15,812 nucleotides of DNA from Desulfobacula sp. GTDB taxonomy: Bacteria > Desulfobacterota > Desulfobacteria > Desulfobacterales > Desulfobacteraceae. Made by a program: the position numbers and the translations under genes. The notes below the pieces were generated by a model that saw only the letters and a list, made by a program, of their open reading frames with translations, was not told the origin of the DNA and did no database searches. The stretch covers positions 1-15,812 of the forward strand of contig JAQICW010000259.1 of assembly GCA_027858355.1 (NCBI GenBank), read 5' to 3'. The stretch's first letter is position 1. Every line of letters starts with the position of its first letter. Shown here one piece after another: positions 7,276-15,190 of the stretch.

Positions 7276-7818
7276 ATGTCTAGAATAGGAAAAAAGCCGG
7301 TACAGCTTCCAGATAAGGTCCAAGTTGCTTTAAATGGTGATATGATTTCAGTCAAAGGACCTATAGGGCATCTTGAACGACAACTGCATCCGGCTGTCGA
7401 AATAAATATAAATGATGATATTGTAACTATTAAAACAGATGCAAGCGACAAGAAAAAGGTGGCTTTGCAAGGGTTATTCAGATCCCTGATTTTCAATATG
7501 GTGACCGGCGTTACTACAGGATATGAGAAAAAACTTCAACTTTCCGGTATTGGTTATCGTGCAGAAATAAAAGGTAACAGTCTTATACTCAATGTTGGAT
7601 ATTCCAACCCGGTTGAATTTATACTTCCCGAGGGGATTTCTGCCAATGTTGAAAATAATACCCAGATTATTTTATCAGGAATCAATAAGGAAACGCTCGG
7701 TCAGGCTGCGGCAAACATAAGAGATATCAGACCGCCTGAGCCTTATAAAGGCAAAGGCATTATGTATTCAGATGAAAGAATTATGAGAAAAGCTGGTAAG
7801 ACTGCAGGTAAGGACTAA
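7276..7818 (+). CDS. rplF: 50S ribosomal protein L6
   Basis: 180 aa, normal. L6 lies near the sarcin-ricin loop where elongation factors bind. Two copies of the L6 fold are visible; the start MSRIGKKPVQLPDKVQV, then VKGPIGHLER and the C-terminal RPPEPYKGKGIMYSDERIMR then KAGKTAGK are diagnostic. AGGAG (7265-7269) precedes ATG 7276. A 38-nt gap follows. Confidence 0.98.
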   Translation: MSRIGKKPVQLPDKVQVALNGDMISVKGPIGHLERQLHPAVEININDDIVTIKTDASDKKKVALQGLFRSLIFNMVTGVTTGYEKKLQLSGIGYRAEIKGNSLILNVGYSNPVEFILPEGISANVENNTQIILSGINKETLGQAAANIRDIRPPEPYKGKGIMYSDERIMRKAGKTAGKD

Positions 7819-7856
7819 CCTAAAGGTCACACGTAAAAGGCGGGAATATAAAGATT

Positions 7857-8225
7857 ATGGGAAATACAGCACCAAGGCTTAAAGCAAGGCTTAAAAGAAA
7901 GAAAAGAGTTAGAAAAAATATTTTTGGTAATCAGGAACGTCCACGATTAAGTGTGTTCAGAAGTTCAAAGCATATATACGCCCAGATTGTTGATGATATC
8001 AGCGGCAGCACACTTGTATCTGCATCTACTCTTGATAATGAGTATAAGGAACATAGGGTAGAGGGCAAAAAGGTGGAAATTGCAAAGGCAGTTGGAAACC
8101 TCGTCGGCAAGAGAGCTCTTGATAAAGGAATTAAAAAAATAGTCCTGGACAGGAACGGATTTTTATATCATGGGCGCATAAAAGCGCTTTCAGACGGAGC
8201 CCGTGAAGCCGGATTGAATTTTTAA
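7857..8225 (+). CDS. rplR: 50S ribosomal protein L18
   Basis: 122 aa, normal. L18 binds 5S rRNA and attaches it to the 50S. The basic N-terminus [20 protein letters not shown], then [20 protein letters not shown] and [20 protein letters not shown] then REAGLNF are diagnostic. The codons for RLKA/RLKR form a 12-bp direct repeat (7873-7896), probably just basic-residue coding. The Shine-Dalgarno is poor: the nearest candidate is GGGA at 7842-7845, 11 nt from ATG 7857. Confidence 0.97.
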   Translation: MGNTAPRLKARLKRKKRVRKNIFGNQERPRLSVFRSSKHIYAQIVDDISGSTLVSASTLDNEYKEHRVEGKKVEIAKAVGNLVGKRALDKGIKKIVLDRNGFLYHGRIKALSDGAREAGLNF

Positions 8226-8230
8226 ATTTT

Positions 8231-8235
8231 GGAGG
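8231..8235 (+). promoter_or_regulatory. Ribosome-binding site that sets the rpsE start
   Basis: GGAGG lies 8 nt before TTG 8244. The longer reading frame opens at a TTG (8229) that overlaps this site, so that upstream start would have no Shine-Dalgarno. Confidence 0.85.
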
Positions 8236-8243
8236 ACAAACCA

Positions 8244-8738
8244 TTGGCAAGACAGCAGATGGAAGATAGTGGATTAATTGATAAGGTTGTCAGGATCAAC
8301 CGTGTTGCAAAAGTTGTAAAAGGCGGTAGAAATTTCAGATTTAGTGCACTTGTCGTTGTCGGTGACGGTGAAGGCAGCGTTGGTTACGGCCTGGGAAAGG
8401 CAACAGAAGTACCTGAAGCAATTAAAAAAGGCCTGGAAAAGGCAAAAAGAAATATGGTTAAAATTTCTTTACTTGATGGAACGGTTCCTTTTGAAGTAGT
8501 TGGAAAAGCGGGTGCTGGACGAGTATTGCTGAAACCTGCTTCTCCTGGTACGGGCCTTATTGCTGGTGGCGGAATCCGTGCAGTGCTTGAGGCAGTAGGA
8601 GTAACCGATATCCTGACAAAATGTATTGGAACACATAACACCCAAAATATTGTCCGAGCAACGATGGCAGGCCTTCAATCGCTTTGTACAAAAGAAGAAG
8701 TAGCAAAACGTCGTGGTCTTAGACCTGAAGATATATAA
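8244..8738 (+). CDS. rpsE: 30S ribosomal protein S5
   Basis: 164 aa from TTG 8244 (E. coli 167). S5 acts at the mRNA entry and in decoding fidelity. The N-terminal double-stranded-RNA-binding-type domain is seen in [20 protein letters not shown] then [20 protein letters not shown]. The C-terminal domain has [20 protein letters not shown] then [17 protein letters not shown]. Residues around VVKGGRNF, where spectinomycin and ram changes map in other species, look normal. The gap to rplR is 18 nt. Confidence 0.97.
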   Translation: MARQQMEDSGLIDKVVRINRVAKVVKGGRNFRFSALVVVGDGEGSVGYGLGKATEVPEAIKKGLEKAKRNMVKISLLDGTVPFEVVGKAGAGRVLLKPASPGTGLIAGGGIRAVLEAVGVTDILTKCIGTHNTQNIVRATMAGLQSLCTKEEVAKRRGLRPEDI

Positions 8739-8752
8739 AAGAGGTTGTACAA

Positions 8753-8935
8753 ATGACTGGTAAAATAAGAATTACACAAATTAGAAGCACAATAGGAAGA
8801 CCTGCCAAGCATGGTCGGATTATTCGTTCTCTCGGATTGAGAAAAATGAATCATATGGTTGAGCATAATGCTGACCCGGTTATCCTGGGACAGGTTAAAA
8901 AAGTTTCTCATCTCGTTAAAGTAGAGGAGGTGTAA
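8753..8935 (+). CDS. rpmD: 50S ribosomal protein L30
   Basis: 60 aa, normal. L30 is a small surface protein of the 50S. ITQIRSTIGRPAKHGRIIRS then LGLRKMNHMVEH is the family signature. AGAGGTTG (8740-8747) precedes ATG 8753. The gap to rplO is 1 nt, so the two are probably coupled. Confidence 0.97.
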   Translation: MTGKIRITQIRSTIGRPAKHGRIIRSLGLRKMNHMVEHNADPVILGQVKKVSHLVKVEEV

Positions 8936-8936
8936 T

Positions 8937-9371
8937 ATGCAGCTTCATGATATAGCTCCTGCACCGGGTTCCAGAAAAAACAGGAAAAAAGTAGGTAGAG
9001 GCCCAGGGTCTGGTATGGGTAAAACCTCCACAAGAGGGCACAAAGGTCTGAAAGCAAGATCAGGCGGCAGCGTACGACCAGGATTTGAAGGCGGTCAGAT
9101 GCCGATTTATAGAAGACTTCCTAAAAGGGGTTTCTTTAATATATTTAAAACAAACAATGCTGTTTTAAATTTAATAGATCTGGATAGATTTGAAGATGGC
9201 GCAACAATTGATATTGATGCTTTAAGAGAAGCCGGCATGGTAAAAGGCCGTCGTGATGGCGTTAAAATTCTTGGCATGGGTGAAATAACCAAGAAATTTT
9301 TCTTGAAAAATATTCTTGTTTCCAAGACAGCCAAAGAAAAAATCGAATCCATCGGCGGAAGTATTGAATAA
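8937..9371 (+). CDS. rplO: 50S ribosomal protein L15
   Basis: 144 aa, same as E. coli. L15 is a late assembly protein with a long extended N-terminus in the 23S core. The glycine/basic-rich GRGPGSGMGKTSTRGHKG then GGSVRPGFEGGQMPIYRRLP then KRGF is diagnostic. A strong GAGGAGG (8924-8930), inside rpmD, precedes ATG 8937. It leads into secY, as in most bacteria. Confidence 0.98.
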   Translation: MQLHDIAPAPGSRKNRKKVGRGPGSGMGKTSTRGHKGLKARSGGSVRPGFEGGQMPIYRRLPKRGFFNIFKTNNAVLNLIDLDRFEDGATIDIDALREAGMVKGRRDGVKILGMGEITKKFFLKNILVSKTAKEKIESIGGSIE

Positions 9372-9404
9372 CTATATAATAGAAGTGATGTAAGGGACCT
9401 ATAG

Positions 9405-10724
9405 ATGATCCAGAACAGCTACCAAAATTTATTTAAACTTCCTGAGCTTAAAAGAAAGATTTTCATTACACTAGCATTGCTGTTTGTTTACCGTGTCGGG
9501 ATTCATGTCCCAACACCAGGGGTTGACGGCGCAGCACTTTCCTCTTTTTTTGCTGCAGCTGAAGGAACCTTATTTTCCATGTTCAATATGTTCTCAGGTG
9601 GTGCATTGGAAAGATTTTCCATATTCGCATTAGGAATCATGCCTTATATCAGTTCTTCCATTATTTTAGAACTGATGACGGTAGTTGTACCGCACCTTGC
9701 ACAGCTTAAGAAAGAGGGTGACGCAGGTCGTAAAAGGAAAACCCAATATACTCGATATGGGACGGTTATTCTGAGTATTATCCAGGGGTTGGGTATCAGT
9801 GTGGGACTAGAATCCATGACATCCCCTGCTGGTGTTGCGATTGTTCCATATCCAGGGTGGGGATTCAGATTGGTCACCATTATTACTCTTACCGCTGGTA
9901 CGTCCTTTATCATGTGGCTGGGAGAGCAAATTACGGAAAGAGGAATCGGAAACGGTATCTCCCTGATTATTTTTGGCGGTATTGTTGCACAGATGCCTTC
10001 TGCAATGGGTAACACCGTACGGCTGATGACAACTGGAGAATTGGGAATTTTTGCAATTCTTATCCTCATTGTTCTCATGGTTGCTGTGATCTCTGCAATT
10101 ATCTTTATGGAGCAGGCACAGCGAAGGATACCGGTGCATTATGCAAAACGTGTCGTTGGTCGAAAAATGTATGGGGGGCAAACCTCTCATCTTCCATTAA
10201 AAATAAATACCGCCGGTGTTATACCGCCAATTTTTGCATCTTCTATCATTATGTTCCCGACTACTTTGGCACAATTTACCAATTTGCCGATTATGACAAC
10301 CGTGGCAGCCATGTTCAGTCCTGGGACGATCTGGTACTATCTTCTTTATGTAGGATTTATTATTTTCTTTTGTTTTTTCTACACAGCAGTACAGTTTAAC
10401 CCTGAAGATGTTGCCGAAAATATGAAAAAGAATGGCGGGTATATTCCAGGTATCAGGCCTGGTAAAAGTACATCTGAATACATTGATAAAGTGCTGACAA
10501 GAATTACCCTTGGTGGCGCATTGTATGTGTCTGCTGTATGTGTTCTGCCAACCTTATTGATGAGTAAGTTTAATATCCCGTTTTATTTTGGGGGTACAGC
10601 CCTTTTGATCGTAGTGGGTGTGTCCATTGATACCATCTCCCAAATAGAGTCTCACCTGATTACCGGTAATTATGAAGGCTTTTTGGGAAGATCCGGTAGC
10701 AAGAGAATAAAAGGCAGATCCTGA
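9405..10724 (+). CDS. secY: Preprotein translocase subunit SecY
   Basis: 439 aa (E. coli 443). SecY is the channel of the SecYEG translocon in the inner membrane. Ten hydrophobic segments can be followed, the first about residues 18-35 and the last about 395-412. The plug region (FNMFSGGALERFSIFALGIM, 60-79) and the cytosolic C5 loop with GGYIPGIRPGKSTSEYIDKV are present; Arg351 matches the essential E. coli Arg357. AGGGA (9392-9396) precedes ATG 9405. adk and map, which often follow secY, are missing; infA comes next after 32 nt. Confidence 0.98.
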   Translation: MIQNSYQNLFKLPELKRKIFITLALLFVYRVGIHVPTPGVDGAALSSFFAAAEGTLFSMFNMFSGGALERFSIFALGIMPYISSSIILELMTVVVPHLAQLKKEGDAGRKRKTQYTRYGTVILSIIQGLGISVGLESMTSPAGVAIVPYPGWGFRLVTIITLTAGTSFIMWLGEQITERGIGNGISLIIFGGIVAQMPSAMGNTVRLMTTGELGIFAILILIVLMVAVISAIIFMEQAQRRIPVHYAKRVVGRKMYGGQTSHLPLKINTAGVIPPIFASSIIMFPTTLAQFTNLPIMTTVAAMFSPGTIWYYLLYVGFIIFFCFFYTAVQFNPEDVAENMKKNGGYIPGIRPGKSTSEYIDKVLTRITLGGALYVSAVCVLPTLLMSKFNIPFYFGGTALLIVVGVSIDTISQIESHLITGNYEGFLGRSGSKRIKGRS

Positions 10725-10756
10725 AACGGTCTAAATTGATTGGAGATTTTTAAACT

Positions 10757-10975
10757 ATGGCAAAAGAAGAACCTATTAAAGTTGACGGGAAAGTACTTGA
10801 GACATTGCCTAATGCCATGTTCAAAGTTGAGCTGGAAAACAAGCATGTATTGTTGGCCCATATCTCAGGTAAAATGAGAATGCATTTTATCAAAATCCTA
10901 CCCGGAGACAGGGTAACTATAGAAATTTCACCCTATGATTTAAGCCGGGGTAGAATTACATATAGATATAAATAA
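10757..10975 (+). CDS. infA: Translation initiation factor IF-1
   Basis: 72 aa, the standard length. IF-1 is a single OB fold that occupies the 30S A site and supports IF-2 and IF-3. Landmarks are [20 protein letters not shown], then [20 protein letters not shown] and the end [16 protein letters not shown] (10742-10745) is 11 nt before ATG 10757, a somewhat long spacing. A 47-nt AT-rich gap separates it from rpmJ. Confidence 0.98.
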   Translation: MAKEEPIKVDGKVLETLPNAMFKVELENKHVLLAHISGKMRMHFIKILPGDRVTIEISPYDLSRGRITYRYK

Positions 10976-11022
10976 ATATTTGAGTTTATTCGATATTAAA
11001 ATATTAGGTTAGGAGTTAATAG

Positions 11023-11136
11023 ATGAAAGTCAGAGCATCTGTAAAAAAAATTTGTAGAGATTGTAAAGTAATAAAAAGACGTGGTGTCATAAGAGTTATT
11101 TGTATTAACAAACGCCATAAACAGAGGCAGGGATAG
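11023..11136 (+). CDS. rpmJ: 50S ribosomal protein L36, zinc-ribbon type
   Basis: 37 aa. The sequence opens [20 protein letters not shown] and ends [10 protein letters not shown]. Zinc ligands are Cys11, Cys14, Cys27 and His32, so it is the zinc-binding (C+) form. L36 binds 23S rRNA in the 50S and is the smallest ribosomal protein. ATG 11023 follows AGGAG (11011-11015). The stop is 12 nt before the rpsM start. It is placed between infA and rpsM as in many bacteria. Confidence 0.97.
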   Translation: MKVRASVKKICRDCKVIKRRGVIRVICINKRHKQRQG

Positions 11137-11148
11137 GGGGAAAGAAAT

Positions 11149-11517
11149 TTGGCACGTATCGCAGGAGTTGATTTACCAAGAGATAAGCATGCATGGATAG
11201 CTTTGACCTATATTTACGGAATAGGTAGAAATAGATCAAAGTTAATACTTGAAAAAACCAGCATTGATCCTACTACAAAAGCAAATGACCTGACTGAAAC
11301 ACAGGTTAACGAGATCAGAAAAGTCATTGATGCAGAGTATAAGGTTGAAGGTGAACTTAGAAGTGAAGTCTCCATGAATATTAAGCGGCTCATGGATCTA
11401 GGTTGTTACAGAGGATTACGCCATCGTAAAGGTCTTCCCTGTCGTGGCCAGAGAACCAGCACAAATGCTAGAACAAGAAAAGGTCCAAAAAGGACTGCGG
11501 TTAAAAAGAAAAAGTAG
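11149..11517 (+). CDS. rpsM: 30S ribosomal protein S13
   Basis: 122 aa, starting at TTG after AGGGGG (11135-11140), which overlaps the rpmJ stop codon. S13 lies in the 30S head, pairs with S19, and its tail contacts the P-site t[23 protein letters not shown] then YIYGIG, the central [20 protein letters not shown] and the [17 protein letters not shown] tail are diagnostic. The segment RDKHAWIAL differs from the more common RNKR-EIAL. There is no sign of an S4-binding pseudoknot leader in the short gap before it, but I cannot fold it here. Confidence 0.98.
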   Translation: MARIAGVDLPRDKHAWIALTYIYGIGRNRSKLILEKTSIDPTTKANDLTETQVNEIRKVIDAEYKVEGELRSEVSMNIKRLMDLGCYRGLRHRKGLPCRGQRTSTNARTRKGPKRTAVKKKK

Positions 11518-11541
11518 GATAATACAAAAGGTATAATAATT

Positions 11542-11937
11542 ATGGCAAAAAAATCTAAAAAAGCTGTATCCAAAAAACGGGTACGAAAGAATATTTCTAC
11601 CGGAATTGTGCACATTCAATCTACTTTTAATAATACAATCGTCACGATTGCCGATGAAAATGGAAATACTATTTCATGGTCCAGTGCAGGAGTCCAGGGA
11701 TTTAAAGGCTCAAGGAAAAGCACACCTTTTGCTGCCAAGCTTGTTGCAGAAGATGCAGGTGCAAAAGCAATGGAACACGGCATGAAAAATGTTGGTGTAT
11801 TTGTTAAAGGCCCCGGACCTGGTCGAGAATCCGCTTTAAGGGCATTGCATGCGCTTGGATTCAATATATCCATGATCAAAGATGTTACCCCGGTTCCCCA
11901 TAATGGATGCCGTCCGCCAAAAAGAAGAAGAGTATAA
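11542..11937 (+). CDS. rpsK: 30S ribosomal protein S11
   Basis: 131 aa (E. coli 129). S11 forms part of the platform beside the E-site codon. Landmarks are [54 protein letters not shown] and the C-terminal [15 protein letters not shown]. Asn121-Gly122 corresponds to the site that carries isoaspartate in E. coli S11. AAAGGT (11527-11532) precedes ATG 11542. Confidence 0.98.
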   Translation: MAKKSKKAVSKKRVRKNISTGIVHIQSTFNNTIVTIADENGNTISWSSAGVQGFKGSRKSTPFAAKLVAEDAGAKAMEHGMKNVGVFVKGPGPGRESALRALHALGFNISMIKDVTPVPHNGCRPPKRRRV

Positions 11938-11966
11938 GTTTACCGGTTTGATAAAGGAGAAAAACA

Positions 11967-12593
11967 TTGTCACGTTATAGAGGTTCTGTTTGCCGACAAT
12001 GCAGACGCGAAAATATGAAACTTTTTTTGAAAGGCGATAGATGCTTTTCAGATAAATGCAGTTATGATAGAAGAGGCTATCCCCCTGGACAGCATGGGCA
12101 GAGAAGAAGTAAATTATCAGATTACGGAATTCAGCTCAGAGAAAAACAGAAGGTCAGAAGACTTTATGGAATTTCAGAAAAACAGTTCAGGATTTCTTTT
12201 AAAAAGGCCGATAGGCAAAAGGGGATTACAGGTACAAACCTTTTAAGCCTTTTGGAAACACGCCTTGATAATACTGTTTTCAGAATGGGATTTGTTAATT
12301 CCAGAAATCAGGGCAGACACTTTGTAAGACATAATCATTTCATTATAAATGGAAAAAAAGTAAATATACCGTCTTACCAGGTTAAAAAAGGTGATGTGAT
12401 AGAACTTCGCGAGAAAAGTAAAAAAATTCAAACTATTTCAGATTCTTTGGATGCCATTGTAAGACGCGGCATTCCACAATGGCTTGAAATAAAAAAAGAA
12501 GATTATAAAGGCGAAGTTGTTGGCGTTCCTGTTCGTGAAGATATTACGCTTCCCATCCAGGAACAATTAATTGTCGAGCTTTATTCAATATAG
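11967..12593 (+). CDS. rpsD: 30S ribosomal protein S4, zinc-binding type
   Basis: 208 aa, starting at TTG after AAGGAG (11954-11959). S4 is a primary 16S rRNA-binding assembly protein and affects decoding accuracy; in E. coli it represses the alpha operon. The N-terminus keeps four cysteines, Cys9, Cys12, Cys26 and Cys31 (C-x2-C-x13-C-x4-C), as in zinc-bound Thermus S4; E. coli has lost them. Then come YPPGQHGQRRSKLSDYGIQL and the S4 RNA-binding domain with LETRLDNTVFRMGF and RHFVRHNHFIINGKKVNIPS. A 46-nt gap precedes rpoA. Confidence 0.98.
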   Translation: MSRYRGSVCRQCRRENMKLFLKGDRCFSDKCSYDRRGYPPGQHGQRRSKLSDYGIQLREKQKVRRLYGISEKQFRISFKKADRQKGITGTNLLSLLETRLDNTVFRMGFVNSRNQGRHFVRHNHFIINGKKVNIPSYQVKKGDVIELREKSKKIQTISDSLDAIVRRGIPQWLEIKKEDYKGEVVGVPVREDITLPIQEQLIVELYSI

Positions 12594-12639
12594 GTAATCC
12601 AGTATATGGTTTATCCCAATATTTATTCAGGAGATATAA

Positions 12640-13677
12640 ATGTCATCTGAAAAACTTGCATATGTGAACTGGCGAGAGATGATCAAGCCTGAAAAGCTTG
12701 ATGTTACAACAACTTCAACATATGGTAAATTTGTATGTGAACCCCTTGAAAGGGGATATGGTATCACTATCGGAAACTCTTTGCGACGTATTATTCTTTC
12801 ATCTATTTATGGCGCAGCTATAGTATCCGTTAAATTTGATGATGCGCTTCATGAATATAGCGTTATATCTGATGTTCGAGAAGATGTTTATGAAATCATC
12901 TTAAACCTGAAAGAATTAAAACTAAGGGTTGATGACATTGAGGACAAAATATTAACATTGAGTGTCAAGGGTGAATGCGAAGTCACGGGTGCAGATATCA
13001 AGAGCCCAGACGGAAAAGTTGAAGTCCTTAACACTGAACAGCATATTGCCACACTTTCCAAAAATGGTGTATTAAATATGACCATGGTTGTTAAAACCGG
13101 AAAAGGCTATGCTCTTGCTTCTGCTAACAAGGATGAGGATTCACCCATTGGAACCATACCGATTGATAGTGTGTTTTCTCCTATTAAACGCGTGAAATAT
13201 GTTGTAGGAACGTCTAGAATTGGACATAAGACTGATTATGACAAGCTCACCCTTGAAGTATGGACCGATGGTTCTGTTATGCCGGATAATTCGATTGCAT
13301 ATGCTGCAAAAATTCTCAAAGAGCAAATGAATCCATTTATTAATTTTGACGAAGAGATGGAACCCGATCATGCTGATTCAAATGCAAATGAAGCGGATAA
13401 AGGATTTAACGAGAATATCTACAGATCTGTGGATGAACTGGAATTATCTGTCAGAAGTTCCAATTGTTTGAAAAATGCCAGGATCCACACCATTTATCAA
13501 TTGGTTCAAAAAACAGACAGTGAAATGCTTAAAACGAAAAATTTTGGTCGAAAATCCTTAAATGAGATAAAGGAAGTCCTTACTTCCATGGACCTTACAC
13601 TTGGCATGGACCTTGAAGGTTTTGAACCACCAGAAGATGAGAACAATCAGGAAGGAGAATTCGTCCATGAAACATAG
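12640..13677 (+). CDS. rpoA: DNA-directed RNA polymerase subunit alpha
   Basis: 345 aa (E. coli 329). The alpha dimer is the scaffold for RNA polymerase assembly. The N-terminal domain shows [20 protein letters not shown] (36-55), the dimer and beta-contact region. The C-terminal domain carries [20 protein letters not shown] (271-290) and [14 protein letters not shown]; Arg272, Asn275, Lys305 and Ser306 match E. coli residues that bind the promoter UP element. The linker (about 236-262) is acidic. Extra length is in the linker and acidic tail. CAGGAGA (12629-12635) precedes ATG 12640. Its last 11 nt overlap rplQ. Confidence 0.98.
   Translation: MSSEKLAYVNWREMIKPEKLDVTTTSTYGKFVCEPLERGYGITIGNSLRRIILSSIYGAAIVSVKFDDALHEYSVISDVREDVYEIILNLKELKLRVDDIEDKILTLSVKGECEVTGADIKSPDGKVEVLNTEQHIATLSKNGVLNMTMVVKTGKGYALASANKDEDSPIGTIPIDSVFSPIKRVKYVVGTSRIGHKTDYDKLTLEVWTDGSVMPDNSIAYAAKILKEQMNPFINFDEEMEPDHADSNANEADKGFNENIYRSVDELELSVRSSNCLKNARIHTIYQLVQKTDSEMLKTKNFGRKSLNEIKEVLTSMDLTLGMDLEGFEPPEDENNQEGEFVHET
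13652..13657 (+). promoter_or_regulatory. Ribosome-binding site that sets the rplQ start
   Basis: AAGGAG inside the end of rpoA lies 9 nt before ATG 13667. The reading frame is open further upstream (an ATG at 13601), but that part is rpoA read out of frame, and L17 proteins begin with MKHRK-type sequence. Confidence 0.9.
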
Positions 13678-14023
13678 AAAATCCGTATTAAAATTAAACA
13701 GAACCTCAAGCCATAGAAAGGCTATGTTCAGAAACATGGTAACTTCTCTGTTCAAACATGATAAAATTAAAACTACCGAAGCAAAAGCAAAAGGGTTAAG
13801 AGGGATAGCCGATAAAATGGTGACCCTTGCAAAAAGAGGTGATTTGCACGCCAGAAGACAAGTCCTTGCGTTTATTCGGGAGAAAGATGTTGCCCATACA
13901 TTGTTTAATGAAGTATCAGAGAAGTTTGATTCAAGACAAGGTGGTTATACAAGAATTATCAAACTTGGCCCAAGAAAAGGGGATGTTGCTCCCATGGTCC
14001 AGATTGAATTGATTTTCGATTGA
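13667..14023 (+). CDS. rplQ: 50S ribosomal protein L17
   Basis: 118 aa from ATG 13667; longer starts read through rpoA and are rejected. L17 lies near the tunnel exit and is the usual last gene of the alpha block. [20 protein letters not shown] then [20 protein letters not shown], and the end [20 protein letters not shown] are diagnostic. The first 11 nt overlap the 3' end of rpoA in a different frame, so translation is likely coupled to alpha. A strong terminator lies 31 nt after the stop. Confidence 0.98.
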   Translation: MKHRKSVLKLNRTSSHRKAMFRNMVTSLFKHDKIKTTEAKAKGLRGIADKMVTLAKRGDLHARRQVLAFIREKDVAHTLFNEVSEKFDSRQGGYTRIIKLGPRKGDVAPMVQIELIFD

Positions 14024-14054
14024 TATTCTAAACTTAAACCATTATAAAAACATT

Positions 14055-14090
14055 AAAATCCCTGGCAGGTAAAATGCGCCAGGGATTTTT
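14055..14090 (+). terminator. Intrinsic terminator of the ribosomal-protein cluster
   Basis: AAAATCCCTGGC (14055-14066) and GCCAGGGATTTT (14078-14089) form a perfect 12-bp stem with an 11-nt loop, followed by T at 14090 and, after GCG, a further T-rich run to 14102. It is the only strong terminator I find in the window and defines the end of the cluster. Confidence 0.93.
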
Positions 14091-14148
14091 GCGTTTATTT
14101 TTCAGGCTTTAAAGAAGGTCAAAAGTATTTGTAACCTGATTTTAAAAC

Positions 14149-14156
14149 AAGGGTGG
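14149..14156 (+). promoter_or_regulatory. Ribosome-binding site of the aldolase-family gene
   Basis: AAGGGTGG lies 5 nt before ATG 14162. An in-frame GTG at 14153 lies inside this site, so the ATG is the better start. The gap from the terminator to here is AT-rich; I see no convincing promoter boxes, though one is needed. Confidence 0.7.
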
Positions 14157-14161
14157 TCTAC

Positions 14162-15190
14162 ATGATCTATAATTTTAAAAATGATTATACTGAAGGGGTA
14201 CATCCCCGTATCCTGGATGCATTAAAACAGACCAATCTGGAGCAGCATGAGGGGTATGGTGACGACAGGTATTGCAGGGAAGCAATCGGTTTATTACGCC
14301 ACAAAATTAAAAATCCATGTGCTGATATCCATTTTGTTTCCGGCGGAACCCATACCAATGCCATTGTAATTTCATCGGTTTTAAAACCATATGAATCTGT
14401 TATATCAACCTTTACAGGTCATATTAACACCCATGAAGCCGGTGCGATTGAACATGCTGGACATAAGATCAACGTGGTTGAAAGTTCAGACGGAAAATTG
14501 TCCTGCAAAAGTATTCAAACCGTGCTGGATGCCCACACAGATGAGCACATGGTAAAACCAAAACTTGTCTATATTTCAAATGCCACTGAAACCGGAACCC
14601 TTTACAAAAAAAATGAATTAGAAACCCTTTCCAGGTTTTGCAGGTCAAAAGGATTGCTTTTGTATCTGGATGGTGCCCGCATCGGCAGTGCTTTGTGCTC
14701 ACAAGACAATGACCTGACTCTGGTACAATTATCTCAATTTGTGGATGTGTTTTATATTGGCGGTACTAAAAACGGGGCAATGCTGGGAGAAGCCGTCATT
14801 ATTATCAATGACAGCTTAAAGCAAGACTTCAGGTTTCATTTAAAACAAAAAGGAGCCTTACTTGCAAAATCAAGGATATTTGGACTTCAATTTGTGGAAT
14901 TGTTTAAGGATGATCTTTTTTTCAGGCTGGCAGAACATGCCAATGAAATGGCGTTGAAATTATCCCGAAGTATTGAAAAAATGGGATTTCAATTCTTAAG
15001 CAAGTCAGCTACAAATCAGATTTTTCCCATTTTCAAACAGGATGTGATAAATCGTTTAAGCAAAAAATATGGATTTTATATGTGGGAAAATATAGATGAT
15101 CAACATGCAGCCATAAGGCTTGTCACTTCATGGGCCACAAAAGAGGAGGCCGTTGACAGGTTTATTGCGGATTTGGAAGCCGGCTTTTAA
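14162..15190 (+). CDS. PLP-dependent threonine-aldolase-type lyase (beta-eliminating lyase family)
   Basis: 342 aa from ATG 14162. The family (fold type I PLP enzymes, Beta_elim_lyase) includes low-specificity L-threonine aldolase, which splits threonine or allo-threonine to glycine and acetaldehyde. Visible features are SGGTHTNAIVI (60-70), FTGHINTHEAGAIE with His87 in the cofactor-stacking position, LLYLDGARIGSAL with Asp170 and Arg173 as PLP-binding residues, and YIGGTKNGAMLGEA with Lys203 as the Schiff-base lysine. The N-terminus NFKNDYTEGVHPRILDAL then GYGDDRY also fits. The protein is probably cytosolic. Other beta-hydroxy-amino acids (such as phenylserine) are possible substrates. It is unrelated to the upstream ribosomal genes and separated from them by a terminator. 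Confidence 0.88.
   Translation: MIYNFKNDYTEGVHPRILDALKQTNLEQHEGYGDDRYCREAIGLLRHKIKNPCADIHFVSGGTHTNAIVISSVLKPYESVISTFTGHINTHEAGAIEHAGHKINVVESSDGKLSCKSIQTVLDAHTDEHMVKPKLVYISNATETGTLYKKNELETLSRFCRSKGLLLYLDGARIGSALCSQDNDLTLVQLSQFVDVFYIGGTKNGAMLGEAVIIINDSLKQDFRFHLKQKGALLAKSRIFGLQFVELFKDDLFFRLAEHANEMALKLSRSIEKMGFQFLSKSATNQIFPIFKQDVINRLSKKYGFYMWENIDDQHAAIRLVTSWATKEEAVDRFIADLEAGF

Noticed and set aside
7873..7896. 12-bp tandem repeat near the start of rplR
   Set aside because: It is in frame and encodes the expected basic RLKA/RLKR stretch of L18, so coding constraint explains it.
9644..10078. 144-codon frame on the - strand within secY, and similar antisense frames such as 6386-6814
   Set aside because: They lie opposite highly conserved genes, show no recognisable family or ribosome-binding site, and are explained by codon bias on the coding strand.
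10976..11022. Possible promoter between infA and rpmJ (TTGAGT 10980-10985, TATTAG 11002-11007)
   Set aside because: Only 4 of 6 matches in each box with 16-bp spacing in an AT-rich gap; such matches are expected by chance.
12064..12246. 60-codon + strand frame inside rpsD
   Set aside because: It overlaps the conserved S4 sequence in another frame and resembles no family I know.
14091..14148. Promoter for the aldolase-family gene
   Set aside because: A promoter is expected after the terminator, but I found no pair of boxes with good matches and spacing.
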